In this document: positions 40,669 to 49,516 of the stretch, one piece after another | How the letters are laid out: each line of letters opens with the position of its first letter | How positions within the stretch are numbered: the stretch's first letter is position 1 | Source: Virgisporangium aliadipatigenens | Lineage (GTDB): Bacteria > Actinomycetota > Actinomycetes > Mycobacteriales > Micromonosporaceae | Direction of reading: 5' to 3' | Assembly (NCBI RefSeq): GCF_016863615.1 | Contig: NZ_BOPF01000033.1 | Span: 62,001 to 126,000 of the forward strand | DNA: 64,000 nt | Position numbers and translations under genes: made by a program | The notes under the pieces: generated by a model | The model's input: the letters and a program-made list of their open reading frames with translations, nothing else | What the model was told of the DNA's origin: nothing | Database searches by the model: none

Positions 40669-41391
40669 TCACGCGTCCGTCTTCAGGCGCACCACCCACG
40701 TCGTCGCCTGACCCTCGCCGAACTCCCAGGTCGCCACCGCCTCGGCACCGAACGCCTCCAGCGCGGACCCGAAGGAGTTCAGCGGCTGCGTCGTACCCGC
40801 GAACCAGGCGCCGTAGGCGCGGGCCGAGTGGGCGTCGAGGCACAGGTTGGCGAAGTGTTTCCGCAGGGCCGGGTCGGCGATCGCGGAGAGGCGTTCCGCC
40901 CACGTTCCGTCGACCTCCGCGTCCTCGTCGGGCTCCGTGAGCGCACCCTCGTCCATGGTCCAGGTGGCGGCGCGGAGCGCGTCGAAGAGCGTGCCGTCCG
41001 TGCGTACCCGCAGGATCACCGGCACGAAGTAGTCGATCTCGTCCGGATCCACGCCGTGCGCGCCCAGCAGCGTCAGCATGTCGCGGCCGCGCACCACCTC
41101 GAAGTCGCCCGACACGAACGACAGTTCGTCGAGCGCGTCGGCCATCGGCTCCAGCTGGTCGACCTCGGAGGCGTCGTCGACCAGGACCAGCGAGCGCTGC
41201 ACGTCGACCTGCCAGCGGCGGGGGTCCAGCTCGTTCGGATCGGCGTCCTCGCCGAACTCCGGCGAGAACAGCTCGGCCCGCAGTTCGTCGTCCCAGTGGA
41301 AGGTCGCGTAGGTGCCCTCGGGAAACGCCTCGAGCGGCCGGCCGAGCAGGATCGCGAACGCGTCGCGCAGCTGCTCCTCGAAGGCCGGCAT
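40669..41391 (-). CDS. Acidic hypothetical protein, 240 aa
   Basis: A soluble protein with many Asp/Glu clusters, no Cys pair, no signal. The start ATG overlaps by one base the TGA of the DUF6104 gene upstream (TGATG), so the two are translationally coupled. Features such as the acidic FSPEFGEDADPNELDP and a C-terminal GEGQATTWVVRLK strand suggest a compact alpha/beta protein, but I cannot place it in a family. Codon pattern and coupling support that it is expressed. Confidence 0.7.
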   Translation of the reverse strand: MPAFEEQLRDAFAILLGRPLEAFPEGTYATFHWDDELRAELFSPEFGEDADPNELDPRRWQVDVQRSLVLVDDASEVDQLEPMADALDELSFVSGDFEVVRGRDMLTLLGAHGVDPDEIDYFVPVILRVRTDGTLFDALRAATWTMDEGALTEPDEDAEVDGTWAERLSAIADPALRKHFANLCLDAHSARAYGAWFAGTTQPLNSFGSALEAFGAEAVATWEFGEGQATTWVVRLKTDA

Positions 41392-41570
41392 CAGTCCTCG
41401 TCCTCGTCGTCCAGCCGGGCGAGCCAGGTGGCCAGCCGTTCGACCGGGGTCTCGAACTCGGGGTTCATGTCGACGAACTCACGCAGGCGTTCCGCCAGCC
41501 AGTCGATGGTGACGGACTCCTCGCCGCGCCGCTCGGAGAGTTCCTCGATGCCACGATCCGTGAAATACAC
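41391..41570 (-). CDS. DUF6104 family protein, 59 aa
   Basis: GTG 41570 opens the phrase V/M-YFTDRGIEELSERRGEE. It continues with VTIDWLAERLREFVD and PVERLATWLARLDDEDED, which is the DUF6104 pattern of actinobacteria. The product is small, helical and acidic at the C-terminus. It is the first gene of a two-gene unit with the 240-aa acidic protein (stop-start overlap TGATG). It stands directly after the kgd terminator on the same strand. Function is unknown. Confidence 0.8.
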   Translation of the reverse strand: MYFTDRGIEELSERRGEESVTIDWLAERLREFVDMNPEFETPVERLATWLARLDDEDED

Positions 41571-41588
41571 GGCGCGATCCTAATGAGA

Positions 41589-41618
41589 GACGGCCCCCGG
41601 CGGGCGCCGAGGGCCGTC
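41589..41618 (-). terminator. Terminator after kgd
   Basis: GACGGCCC...GGGCCGTC arms (41589-41600 with 41607-41618), about 12 bp with one G-U pair and a 6-base loop, 12 bp past the kgd stop. On the minus strand it is followed by TCTCATTAGG. It lies between kgd and the DUF6104 unit. Confidence 0.65.
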
Positions 41619-41630
41619 TGTCACATCAAC

Positions 41631-44600
41631 TCATGCCTTCGGCAGTGCGGCCTCGATCAGCGCCGCCTGCTCCACGTCGTGCATCTTGGTCGAACCGACC
41701 GCCGGCGCCGCGGCGGCCGGGCGGGAGATGCGGCGCAGGCGCACCCCGTCGAGGTGCTCCAGCAGGTTGAGCGCGATGAACGACCACGCCCCCTGGTTGG
41801 CCGGCTCCTCCTGCACCCAGGCGAAGTCCTCGGCGGCCGGGAACGTCGCCAGGGCCCGCCGCAGCTCCTCGACCGGCAGCGGGTACAGCTGCTCGACCCG
41901 CAGGATCGTGGTGTCGGTGACGCCGCGGTCGGCCCGCGCCTGCAGCAGGTCGTAGTAGACCTTGCCGGAGCAGAGCAGCACCCGCTTGACCTGGGCCGGG
42001 TCGATCGGGGTGCCGTTGATGCCCGGGTCGCCGAGCACCGGCTCGAAGCTCTGGTCGGTGAACTCCGCGACCGACGACACGCACAGCCGGTGCCGCAGCA
42101 GCGACTTCGGCGTGAAGACCACCAGCGGCTTCTTCTTGCTGGACAGCGCCTGCCGGCGCAGCAGGTGGAAGTAGTTCGCCGGCGTGGTCGGGATGGCCAC
42201 CCGCATGTTGTCCTCGGCGCACAGCGACAGGAACCGCTCCGGACGCCCGGAGGTGTGGTCCGGCCCCTGCCCCTCGTGCGAGTGCGGCAGCAGCAGCGTC
42301 ACCGCCGAGCGCTGGCCCCACTTGACCTCACCGGAGGAGATGAACTCGTCCACGATGGACTGCGCGCCGTTGACGAAGTCGCCGAACTGCGCCTCCCAGA
42401 GCACGAGCGCGTCCGGGTTCTCCACCGAGTAGCCGTACTCGAAGCCCATCGCCGCGAACTCGCTGAGCAGCGAGTCGTACACGAAGAACCGGGTCGGCTC
42501 CTGCGCCAGCGAGTGCAACGGCAGGTACTCGCCGCCGGTGACCGAGTCGACGACGGCGGCGTGGCGCTGCACGAACGTTCCCCGGCGGGAGTCCTGTCCG
42601 GCGAGGCGGACCGTGACGCCCTGCGACACGAGCGACCCGAACGCCAGGATCTCGCCGAAGCCCCAGTCGATGCCGCCCTCGACGGCCATCTTGGCGCGCC
42701 GCTCGAGCAGCTGCGCCACCCGCTTGTGCGGGGTCAGCCCCTCGGGGAGGTTGGTGTGCGCCTCGCCGATGCGCCGCAGGAGGTCGGCGTCGACGCGGGT
42801 GTCGACGGCCGGCTCCGGCTCCGGCTCGCGCAGGCGGGACCGGCGGGCCGACGGGGAGCCGGTGTCGCGGGTCGCCTTGAACACCGTCTCCAGCTGGCCG
42901 TGGTAGTCGCGCAACGACTCCTCGGCCTCCTCGACGGTGATGTCGCCGCGGCCGATCAGCTCCTCGGTGTAGATCTTCCGCACCGAACGCTTCTGGTCGA
43001 TGATCGCGTACATCAGCGGGTTGGTCATCGAGGGGTCGTCGCCCTCGTTGTGCCCGCGGCGGCGGTAGCAGACCAGGTCGATGACGACGTCCTTGTGGAA
43101 CGCCTGCCGGTACTCGAACGCCAGCCGCGCCACCCGCACGACGGCCTCGGGGTCGTCGCCGTTGACGTGGAAGATCGGCGCCTGGATCATCCGCGCGACG
43201 TCGGTGGAGTACAGCGACGAACGCGAGTACTCCGGCGCGGTGGTGAACCCGACCTGGTTGTTGACGACCACGTGCACGGTGCCGCCGGTGCGGTAGCCCG
43301 GGATCTGCGACAGGTTGAGCGTCTCGGCGACCACGCCCTGCCCGGCGAACGCCGCGTCGCCGTGCACCAGCACCGGCAGGACGGTGTAGCCCTCGAGCTT
43401 CAGGTCGATGCGGTCCTGCTTGGCGCGCACGATGCCCTCGAGGACCGGGTTGACGGCCTCCAGGTGGGACGGGTTGGCCACGACGCTGACCGTCGTCGCG
43501 TGGTCCCCGTCCGGCGTCGTGAACTTGCCGGTCATGCCGAGGTGGTACTTGACGTCGCCGGAGCCGTGCGCGCTCTTCAGGTCCAGGTGACCCTCGAACT
43601 CGGAGAAGATCTTCTCGTAGGGCTTGCCGACGATGTTGGCGAGCACGTTGAGCCGGCCGCGGTGGGCCATCCCGATGACGACCTCGTCGAGGTCGGCCTC
43701 GGCCGACTTCTGCAGCACCTCGTCGAGGAGCGGGATCAGCGACTCGCCGCCCTCGAGCGAGAAGCGGCGCTGCCCCACGAACTTGGTCTGCAGGAACGTC
43801 TCGAAGGCCTCGGCGGCGTTGAGCCGGCCCAGGATGTGCTTCTGCTCCTCGCGGTCGGGCTTCTCGTACTTCTTCTCGACCCGGGTGGCGATCCAGCGGC
43901 GTTCCTCGGGGTCCTGGATGTGCATGTACTCCACGCCGATGCGGCGGCAGTACGAGTCGCGCAGGACGCCGAGCACCTCGCGCAGCTTCATCTTCTGCTT
44001 GCCGGAGAAGCCACCGACCGGGAACTTGCGGTCGAGGTCCCACAGCGTGAGCCCGTGCTGGAGCACGTCGAGGTCGGGGTGCTTGCGGATCTTGAACTCG
44101 AGCGGGTCGGTGTCCGCCATGAGGTGACCGCGCACCCGGTAGGCGTGGATCATCTCGACCACGCGGGCGGCCTTGTCGATCTGCCCCTCGGAGGTGTGCG
44201 CGACGTCGCGCACCCAGCGCACCGGCTCGTACGGGATGCGCAGCGCCGTGAAGATCTCGTCGTAGAAGCCGTGCTCGCCGAGCAGCAGTTCGTGGATGAC
44301 CTTGAGGAACTCGCCGGACTGCGCGCCCTGGATGATCCGGTGGTCGTAGGTGCTCGTCAGCGTGATGATCTTGCTGACGGCCATGTCGGCGAGCTGTTCC
44401 TCGCTCATCCCGGAGAACGGGGCCGGGTACTCCATCGCGCCGACGCCGACGATCGTGCCCTGGCCGGCCATCAGCCGCGGCTGCGAGTGCACGGTGCCGA
44501 TGCCGCCCGGGTTGGTCAGCGAGATCGTCGTACCGGCGTAGTCGTCCATCGTCAGTTCGTTGCGGCGGGCACGGCGGACGATGTCCTCGTACACCCCCCA

Positions 44601-45416
44601 GAACTGGCGGAAGTCCATCGACTCGCACTGCTTGATGCTCGGCACCACCAGGGTGCGGGAGCCGTCCGGCTTGGCCAGGTCGATCGCGATGCCGAGGTTG
44701 ACGTGGGCGGGCTGCACCAGGTTGGGCTTACCGTCGGCGGTCGCGAACGAGTTGTTCATCTCCGGGTGCGCGTGCAGCGCCTTGACGACGGCGAACCCGA
44801 TGAGGTGGGTGAAGCTGACCTTGCCGCCCCGCCCGCGGGCGAGGTGGTTGTTGATGACGATGCGGTTGTCGGCGAGCAGCTTCGCCGGGACGGCCCGCAC
44901 GCTGGTCGCCGTCGGCACGGCGAGCGAGGCGTCCATGTTCTGCACGATGCGGGCCGCCACGCCCTTGAGCGGCACGGTCTTCGCATCGGTGGGCTTGCCG
45001 TTGGACGCGGCGGGCGCGGCCTTGGCGGCTGCCGGAGCGGCCTTGGCTGCCGGTGCGGACTTCGGTGCGGGGCCGGCAGACGGGGAATCTGCCGGAGCCG
45101 ACCGGCCGGTGCCGGTGGAGGCCGCTGTGGTCGAGGACGTCGCCGGGCGGGCGGCGGTGGTGGCCGGCTTTGCGGGGCCGGCCTGGCCGACCGCGGCCGA
45201 CTGCGCGGCGTTTGCCGACTGCACGGTCGCGGCGGACGGGGCGTCGGTGCCCTGGCCCTCGCCGACCGGCTTGTAGTCGGCGAAGAACTCGTGCCACGCC
45301 GGGTCCACGCTGCCCGGATCGGTGAGGTACTGCTGGTACATGTCCTCGACGATCCACTCGTTGGGACCGAAGCCAGCGAAAGGATTGTCCTGCTCGTTGG
45401 TCGCCTGGGTCGACAC
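41631..45416 (-). CDS. kgd: Multifunctional 2-oxoglutarate decarboxylase/dehydrogenase E1-E2 (Kgd/OdhA)
   Basis: 1261 residues from ATG 45416. N-terminal SucA-like helix ([21 protein letters not shown]), then an Ala/Pro/Ser-rich linker (~60-140). Next comes an E2-type acyltransferase catalytic domain (~145-380, with FNP-like and [13 protein letters not shown], the HxxxxG motif) that lacks a lipoyl domain. The E1 thiamine-diphosphate domain fills ~420-1261 ([31 protein letters not shown]). This architecture is unique to actinobacteria. It makes succinic semialdehyde/succinyl-CoA from 2-oxoglutarate and is controlled by the OdhI/GarA FHA protein in relatives. It is a complete gene. Confidence 0.97.
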   Translation of the reverse strand: MSTQATNEQDNPFAGFGPNEWIVEDMYQQYLTDPGSVDPAWHEFFADYKPVGEGQGTDAPSAATVQSANAAQSAAVGQAGPAKPATTAARPATSSTTAASTGTGRSAPADSPSAGPAPKSAPAAKAAPAAAKAAPAASNGKPTDAKTVPLKGVAARIVQNMDASLAVPTATSVRAVPAKLLADNRIVINNHLARGRGGKVSFTHLIGFAVVKALHAHPEMNNSFATADGKPNLVQPAHVNLGIAIDLAKPDGSRTLVVPSIKQCESMDFRQFWGVYEDIVRRARRNELTMDDYAGTTISLTNPGGIGTVHSQPRLMAGQGTIVGVGAMEYPAPFSGMSEEQLADMAVSKIITLTSTYDHRIIQGAQSGEFLKVIHELLLGEHGFYDEIFTALRIPYEPVRWVRDVAHTSEGQIDKAARVVEMIHAYRVRGHLMADTDPLEFKIRKHPDLDVLQHGLTLWDLDRKFPVGGFSGKQKMKLREVLGVLRDSYCRRIGVEYMHIQDPEERRWIATRVEKKYEKPDREEQKHILGRLNAAEAFETFLQTKFVGQRRFSLEGGESLIPLLDEVLQKSAEADLDEVVIGMAHRGRLNVLANIVGKPYEKIFSEFEGHLDLKSAHGSGDVKYHLGMTGKFTTPDGDHATTVSVVANPSHLEAVNPVLEGIVRAKQDRIDLKLEGYTVLPVLVHGDAAFAGQGVVAETLNLSQIPGYRTGGTVHVVVNNQVGFTTAPEYSRSSLYSTDVARMIQAPIFHVNGDDPEAVVRVARLAFEYRQAFHKDVVIDLVCYRRRGHNEGDDPSMTNPLMYAIIDQKRSVRKIYTEELIGRGDITVEEAEESLRDYHGQLETVFKATRDTGSPSARRSRLREPEPEPAVDTRVDADLLRRIGEAHTNLPEGLTPHKRVAQLLERRAKMAVEGGIDWGFGEILAFGSLVSQGVTVRLAGQDSRRGTFVQRHAAVVDSVTGGEYLPLHSLAQEPTRFFVYDSLLSEFAAMGFEYGYSVENPDALVLWEAQFGDFVNGAQSIVDEFISSGEVKWGQRSAVTLLLPHSHEGQGPDHTSGRPERFLSLCAEDNMRVAIPTTPANYFHLLRRQALSSKKKPLVVFTPKSLLRHRLCVSSVAEFTDQSFEPVLGDPGINGTPIDPAQVKRVLLCSGKVYYDLLQARADRGVTDTTILRVEQLYPLPVEELRRALATFPAAEDFAWVQEEPANQGAWSFIALNLLEHLDGVRLRRISRPAAAAPAVGSTKMHDVEQAALIEAALPKA

Positions 45417-45572
45417 GCCGGTATCGCCTCTTCCACGCGTTTACGCGCTGACGGTGAGATTGGTCGGCTCCCAGGCTACGCGCTGTCGGTCCGTTAAATG
45501 GATTCCGTCCCGGAGGCAAAGGTTGCGAACCGACCGGTCGGCCCATCCCGGAACGACTAACGAACGACCCTG

Positions 45573-45992
45573 TTATCGATCCGTGACACGGATCACGTGT
45601 TTGAGCCCGGACCAGACGGCGTCGATGGCGCACACCTTCGTGTCGACCCGGCCGTTGGCGAGCGCGAACTCGCGGATCACGTCCTCGGTGAGGTCGGTGG
45701 GCACGCCGGACGCCTTCTTCGGCCACGCGATCCACAGCGCGCCGGCGGCGTTGGTCCGCGCGTGCAGTATCGGCCACCGGCGCCGCAGCCGGCGCAGGTC
45801 CGGGCAGAACGCGAGGATGACGTCGTACGGGATGCCACCCCCGGCGTTGCGCTCGTGCACCGTCACACCTTGGGGCAAGAGCATCTCGAACCCCGCCGGC
45901 CGACCGTCGAGAAGTACCCGGTGGAAGGCCGCGATCCCCAGCTTGCGATACAGGGGAGTCCCGCTGTAACCCACTGTTTCCTGCACGCACAC
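45573..45992 (-). CDS. DUF3052 family protein, 139 aa
   Basis: Residues 7-20 read VGYSGTPLYRKLGIA. The conserved WIAWPKKASGVPTDLTEDVIRE is near 88-110, and KVCAIDAVWSGLKHVIR is at the C-terminus, the full DUF3052 signature of actinobacteria. Start GTG 45992. A second GTG two codons on is possible. Function is unknown; the family is conserved in most actinobacteria. It is divergent from the OlsB-like gene with 44 bp between. Confidence 0.9.
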   Translation of the reverse strand: MCVQETVGYSGTPLYRKLGIAAFHRVLLDGRPAGFEMLLPQGVTVHERNAGGGIPYDVILAFCPDLRRLRRRWPILHARTNAAGALWIAWPKKASGVPTDLTEDVIREFALANGRVDTKVCAIDAVWSGLKHVIRVTDR

Positions 45993-46036
45993 ACGTTCTC
46001 ACGGTTGCGTTCGTGGCCGGCCCTTACACACAGGTC

Positions 46037-46777
46037 ATGACGATTCTCGCGGCCGCGGCGCCCAGCGGCTCGCTCTCGTACGCCATCTCGGTGGCGACCG
46101 AGGGTGCGCAGGTCAGGGCCGCTCAGGCCCTGCGTCACCGGGTCTTCGCCGAGGAACTCGGCGCGGTCCTGCACACCGTCGAGGCGGGCATGGACATCGA
46201 TGATCTCGACGTCCACTGCGACCACCTCGTCATCACGGCCGAGCCCACCGGCGAGGTGGTCGGCACCTACCGCATGCTTCCGCCCGGACGCATCGCGCGG
46301 CTCTACTCCGACGGCGAGTTCGACCTGCGGGGGCTCGCCCCGCTGCGTAACCAGCTGGTCGAGACCGGGCGTTCCTGCGTGCACCCGGACCACCGCACCG
46401 GCGCGGTGATCAACCTGATGTGGACCGGCATCGCCCGTTACATGCACCTCTCCGGTCACCGCTGGCTCATGGGCTGCGCCTCCGTGCCGCTCGCCGACGG
46501 CGGCGAGACGGCGGCCGGCGTCTGGCAGCTCGGCCGCGCCAAGCACCTGGCCCCGCCCGCCTGGCGGGCCACCCCGCACGTGCCGTGGCCGGTCGCCTCC
46601 GTCGAACCGCCCCGGCGCACCCAGGTCCCCCCGCTGCTGCGCGGCTACCTGCGCCTCGGCGCGTGGGTCTGCGGCCCGCCCGCGCACGACCCCGACTTCG
46701 ACGTCGCGGACTTCCTGGTCCTGCTCTCGCTGGACCGGGTCGACCCGCGCTACCTGAAGCACTTCCTCGGCGAGTGA
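46037..46777 (+). CDS. OlsB-like acyl-ACP N-acyltransferase (GNAT superfamily)
   Basis: 246 residues from ATG 46037. It contains RAAQALRHRVFAEELGA, VVGTYRMLPPGR, FDLRGLAPLRNQLVETGRSCVHPDHRTGAVINLMW and MGCASVPLADGG. This is the ornithine-acyltransferase (OlsB)/autoinducer-synthase-like branch, which transfers a 3-hydroxyacyl chain from ACP to an amine such as ornithine. It is followed 11 bp later by a PlsC-type acyltransferase, matching the OlsB-OlsA two-step order. The likely product is an ornithine or similar aminolipid, by context rather than proof. Confidence 0.85.
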   Translation: MTILAAAAPSGSLSYAISVATEGAQVRAAQALRHRVFAEELGAVLHTVEAGMDIDDLDVHCDHLVITAEPTGEVVGTYRMLPPGRIARLYSDGEFDLRGLAPLRNQLVETGRSCVHPDHRTGAVINLMWTGIARYMHLSGHRWLMGCASVPLADGGETAAGVWQLGRAKHLAPPAWRATPHVPWPVASVEPPRRTQVPPLLRGYLRLGAWVCGPPAHDPDFDVADFLVLLSLDRVDPRYLKHFLGE

Positions 46778-46788
46778 GGGGCGCTCCG

Positions 46789-47652
46789 ATGTGGCAACCC
46801 ACCTCCGGCTGCGGCGGCGACTGCCTGCCGGCCGAGGGAGCGGTACCCCGGGCCTCCCGTTGGACGGTCGCCGGACGGCTGCTCGCGGTCGTCGCGGTGG
46901 TGCTCGCGGGCGCGGTGACGCTGCCGTTCGTGCCGGCACCGCGCGCCGCGGCGGCCGTCCGGCGCTTCTCCCGCGCACTGCTCGCCGCGCTCGGTGTGCG
47001 GCACACGGTGCGCGGGCGGCTGCCCGGCCGGGGGGCGTTCGTGGTCTCCAACCACGTGTCGTGGATGGACGTCCTGGTGCTCTACGCGCACCTGCCGGCC
47101 CGGCTGGTGGCCAAGACCGAGGTGGGCGAGTGGCCGGTCTTCGGGCGGCTGTCGCACGTCGCGGGCACGATCTTCATCAACCGCAGCCGTCCCCGGACGC
47201 TGCCCGACACCGTGGCCGAGGTCCGCGAGGCGCTCGCCGCCGGTGACGTCGTCGCGGCATTTCCCGAGGGAACGACATACTGCGGCCGCACCGGCGGGAG
47301 GTTCCGGCCGGCGCTGTTCCAGGCCGTCGTCGCCACGGGCACACCGGTCATGCCGCTGCGGCTGCGGTACACGCTGGCCGACGGGACGGCCACCACGGTG
47401 GCGGCGTTCATCGCCGACCACACGCTGCTGCGGTCGTTCCGGCGGGTGGTGGTGGCACGCGGCCTGACCGTCACCGCGCAGGCGCTGCCGGCCCTGTACC
47501 CGACGGGCGAGTCGACCCGGCGCACGCTCGCCTCGGCCTCCGGGTCGTCCGTGGGCCGCACGTCGGTGAGCCGTCGCAGGGTGAACGCCCCGCCCGTACC
47601 GCCCGCAAGTCGCGCCCTGACGGACACCGCCGAAGTGGGCCACGTCTCCTAG
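46789..47652 (+). CDS. 1-acylglycerol-3-phosphate acyltransferase (PlsC/OlsA-like)
   Basis: 287 residues. N-terminal TM (WTVAGRLLAVVAVVLAGAVTLP), then the acyltransferase block I NHVSWMD (H89, D94). Block II is in GTIFINRSRP and block III is AAFPEGTTYCG (P-E-G). The C-terminal ~60 residues are Ser/Arg/Pro-rich and probably disordered. It follows the OlsB-like gene directly, and the GTGAGGGG before ATG 46789 is its ribosome site. It probably esterifies the lyso-aminolipid made by the preceding enzyme, or acts in phosphatidate synthesis. Confidence 0.9.
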   Translation: MWQPTSGCGGDCLPAEGAVPRASRWTVAGRLLAVVAVVLAGAVTLPFVPAPRAAAAVRRFSRALLAALGVRHTVRGRLPGRGAFVVSNHVSWMDVLVLYAHLPARLVAKTEVGEWPVFGRLSHVAGTIFINRSRPRTLPDTVAEVREALAAGDVVAAFPEGTTYCGRTGGRFRPALFQAVVATGTPVMPLRLRYTLADGTATTVAAFIADHTLLRSFRRVVVARGLTVTAQALPALYPTGESTRRTLASASGSSVGRTSVSRRRVNAPPVPPASRALTDTAEVGHVS

Positions 47653-47685
47653 AGTGCTCTGCGACGCCGTCTAGGGAGACACCAC

Positions 47686-47901
47686 ATGCTGTGCTGGTTT
47701 TGCGCGAAGGCCGCCCGGGGCTCGTGCCGGTTCTGTGCGCGCGGGGTGTGCGAGGACCACGCGAAGTTCGGGCCGTTCCTGCTGGAGGTGCACCGCAGCC
47801 AGGTGCGCGGCCGCAGCGAGGGACTGGTCGTCGAGGACGCCGTGCAGTGCGGCACGTGCCGTCCCCGTTCGCAGCCCGTTCCCATGCCCGAGCTCGACTA
47901 A
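47686..47901 (+). CDS. Cys-rich probable zinc-binding miniprotein, 71 aa
   Basis: Cysteines at 3, 6, 14, 17 and 22, with His25 in CRFCARGVCEDH, plus CGTC at 55-58. This spacing looks like two small zinc knuckles (RING/B-box-like treble arrangement). A GGGAG sequence precedes ATG 47686. There is no known function. It starts the odd 47.7-49.4 kb cluster: the next gene (47941) begins 39 bp on, and all are on the plus strand. Confidence 0.72.
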   Translation: MLCWFCAKAARGSCRFCARGVCEDHAKFGPFLLEVHRSQVRGRSEGLVVEDAVQCGTCRPRSQPVPMPELD

Positions 47902-47940
47902 GCTCGATCTGTTTCTGGACCGAGCCCCGGGAGGTCACCC

Positions 47941-48819
47941 GTGAGTGACTTCGACGATGCCCTCGAGCGCTTGATCGGCGATCCCGAGTTCCGCGCGGCG
48001 CTGGCCGCCGACCCCGATCGTGCGCTCGCCGGCTACACCCTGTCCGCCGACGAACGCGAGCTGCTCGGCGCCCAGGTCGACGGCGGTACCGGCGGGCAGC
48101 GGCAGGTCGAGCAGCGCACCAGCAAGGCGGGCCTGTTCGGGCTGCTGTCGCCGCTGGGCGGCACCGGCCTGTCCGACGCGTTGCGCGGCGGCGACGTCGT
48201 GCCCGGCGGCGGGGGCGGGGACGGGCACATCGGCGGGATCACGCGTGGTGGGGAGCCGTTCGCGCCGGGGCGCGGGTTCCACACGGGTGGTGGGATCGGG
48301 ATCGGCGGACACGGCACCTCCGGTCCCGGCATCACCACCGGCGGCGCCATGCCCGGGATGCCCGCCACGGACGGCCTGCACGCCGCGCCGGGCGCCCCGA
48401 CGGACGGCCTCGACCCGGGCGCCGCACCCGCGCACGGCAGCTTCGCGCACTCCGGCGACGCGCTGGACACCGCCCACGACCGGGTGGCTCCCGCGGCGCA
48501 CGGCACGCTCGCCGACCGGCCGTACGAGACCCGGGTCGACGCCGACGGCGACGGCAGGTGGGACGACTTCACGGCCGTCGACCGCGGCGCGCGCGGCTAC
48601 GACCTGGTGGTCGACTCCGACGGCGACGGCCGGGCCGACTTCGTCGGGCACGACTACGACCGCGACGGCCTGATCGACGCGGCCACGACCGACGACGACG
48701 GGGACGGCCGGCTCGACTCCACCTGGGTCGACACCGACGGCGACGGCTGGCTCGACCGCCGTGGGCCCCTGCCGGAGGAGCCTCCAGCCGCAGGTGGCGG
48801 ACGCCATCGGGCGGGCTGA
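47941..48819 (+). CDS. NHLP-leader-like N-terminus fused to Gly-rich region and Asp/Gly Ca-binding-type repeats
   Basis: 292 residues, start GTG 47941 with GGGAGG ahead. Residues 1-45 (LERLIGDPEFRAALAADPDRALAGYTLSADERELL, shown in parts) resemble the leader helix of the Os1348/NHLP clan found on RiPP precursors. Then QVEQRTSKAGLFGLL, a Gly/His/Pro-rich stretch (~75-165) and five DxDxDG-type loops in ~195-282: DADGDGRWD, DSDGDGRAD, DYDRDGLID, DDDGDGRLD, DTDGDGWLD. Such loops bind calcium in thrombospondin-type-3/EF-hand-like repeats. No signal peptide. No RiPP-modifying enzyme is adjacent. A new combination as far as I know; function unknown. Confidence 0.75.
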   Translation: MSDFDDALERLIGDPEFRAALAADPDRALAGYTLSADERELLGAQVDGGTGGQRQVEQRTSKAGLFGLLSPLGGTGLSDALRGGDVVPGGGGGDGHIGGITRGGEPFAPGRGFHTGGGIGIGGHGTSGPGITTGGAMPGMPATDGLHAAPGAPTDGLDPGAAPAHGSFAHSGDALDTAHDRVAPAAHGTLADRPYETRVDADGDGRWDDFTAVDRGARGYDLVVDSDGDGRADFVGHDYDRDGLIDAATTDDDGDGRLDSTWVDTDGDGWLDRRGPLPEEPPAAGGGRHRAG

Positions 48820-48870
48820 CGGGGCGGACCGACTGGCACGTTTCTGGGAGCACCCCTTCGCGAGGGTTAC

Positions 48871-48915
48871 CTACCGTGGTTTCCAGGAGGTCAGCCACCT
48901 CCTACCCCCCGGTAG
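48871..48915 (+). other. Nested inverted repeats between the two acidic-protein genes
   Basis: Outer arms CTACCG (48871-48876) and CGGTAG (48910-48915). Inner arms AGGAGGT (48885-48891) and ACCTCCT (48897-48903) with a 5-base loop. The inner left arm looks like a ribosome site sequestered in the stem. Possible processing or attenuation structure. Confidence 0.4.
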
Positions 48916-48936
48916 TGGACCTGAGCGGAGAATCCG

Positions 48937-49404
48937 ATGAGCGAGTACGACTTCTACGGTGGCGAGGACGCCAACGCCGAGGCCGATGCCCCGTCGGATT
49001 CGTACGCGTCGGACTCCTACGCCTGGGACGGCTTCGCCGACCTGTTCGCACCCGACGCGCACGACACGGACAGCGGCCACGCGGACGGCGGGTTCGACCT
49101 GGCGGACACCGACCACGGCGCGCACCACGACGGGGACCCCGACCTCGCCTCCGACGGCGCGGACGACTTCTCCGACGACCCGGCCGACCACGACCCGACC
49201 GACGCCGCCGACCACGACCCGTCGGACGTTCTCGACCCGGTGGCGTTCGCCGAGCACTTCGAGTTCGACGCGAGCTTCGACCTGATCGGGGCCGCGCCGC
49301 ACGAGAGCAGCTGGTGGGCCGACCTGACCTCCGACAACAACCACGACGGCGCCTACGAGACGGTCTCCTGGGACGGCTCGATCGACCCGTACGTCGCTTC
49401 CTGA
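48937..49404 (+). CDS. Highly acidic Asp/His-rich protein, 155 aa, partner of the 47941 gene
   Basis: It starts at ATG 48937 (CGGAGAAT upstream). Very rich in Asp, Ala, His and Ser with DHD/DGD-type runs over residues ~25-100. It then has a more ordered end, with FEFDASFDLIGAAPHESSWW and LTSDNNHDGAYE. The latter is a single DxNxDG loop matching the calcium-type loops of the preceding protein. No signal peptide or TM. Extreme acidity suggests a metal- or cation-binding, intrinsically disordered protein. Not a known family to me. Placed before an ABC-2 transporter. Confidence 0.7.
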   Translation: MSEYDFYGGEDANAEADAPSDSYASDSYAWDGFADLFAPDAHDTDSGHADGGFDLADTDHGAHHDGDPDLASDGADDFSDDPADHDPTDAADHDPSDVLDPVAFAEHFEFDASFDLIGAAPHESSWWADLTSDNNHDGAYETVSWDGSIDPYVAS

Positions 49405-49459
49405 CCGCCTTACCTACGTTCTGCCTTTCGCCGCCGTCGAGCGGTCCACATAGAGCACG

Positions 49460-49484
49460 CGGCGCGCCCGGCCCGGGCGCGCCG
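49460..49484 (+). terminator. Stem-loop between the acidic protein gene and the ABC transporter
   Basis: GGCGCGCCCGG and CCGGGCGCGCC (with a C-G pair outside them) form a ~12-bp GC-only hairpin at 49460-49484, followed by TCTGCGTCTGCG. It would separate the acidic-protein cluster from the ABC operon, 33 bp before its start. Confidence 0.5.
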
Positions 49485-49516
49485 TCTGCGTCTGCGTACC
49501 ACGCTAGATTGCACCG

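Noticed and set aside
41583-45497. Very long open frame (1304 codons) on the plus strand opposite kgd, and similar long antisense frames over other genes (for example 1043-2392 minus, 21971-23830 plus, 57234-59309 plus)
   Set aside because: They lie opposite well-identified proteins, are Arg/Gly/Pro/Val-rich as expected from GC-biased third positions, lack ribosome sites and match no family I recognise.
47941-49404. A complete RiPP (NHLP) biosynthetic cluster
   Set aside because: Only the leader-like helix is present; no lanthionine synthetase, radical SAM, YcaO, or peptidase-domain ABC transporter is in the neighbourhood. The following ABC-2 transporter is of a general exporter type.
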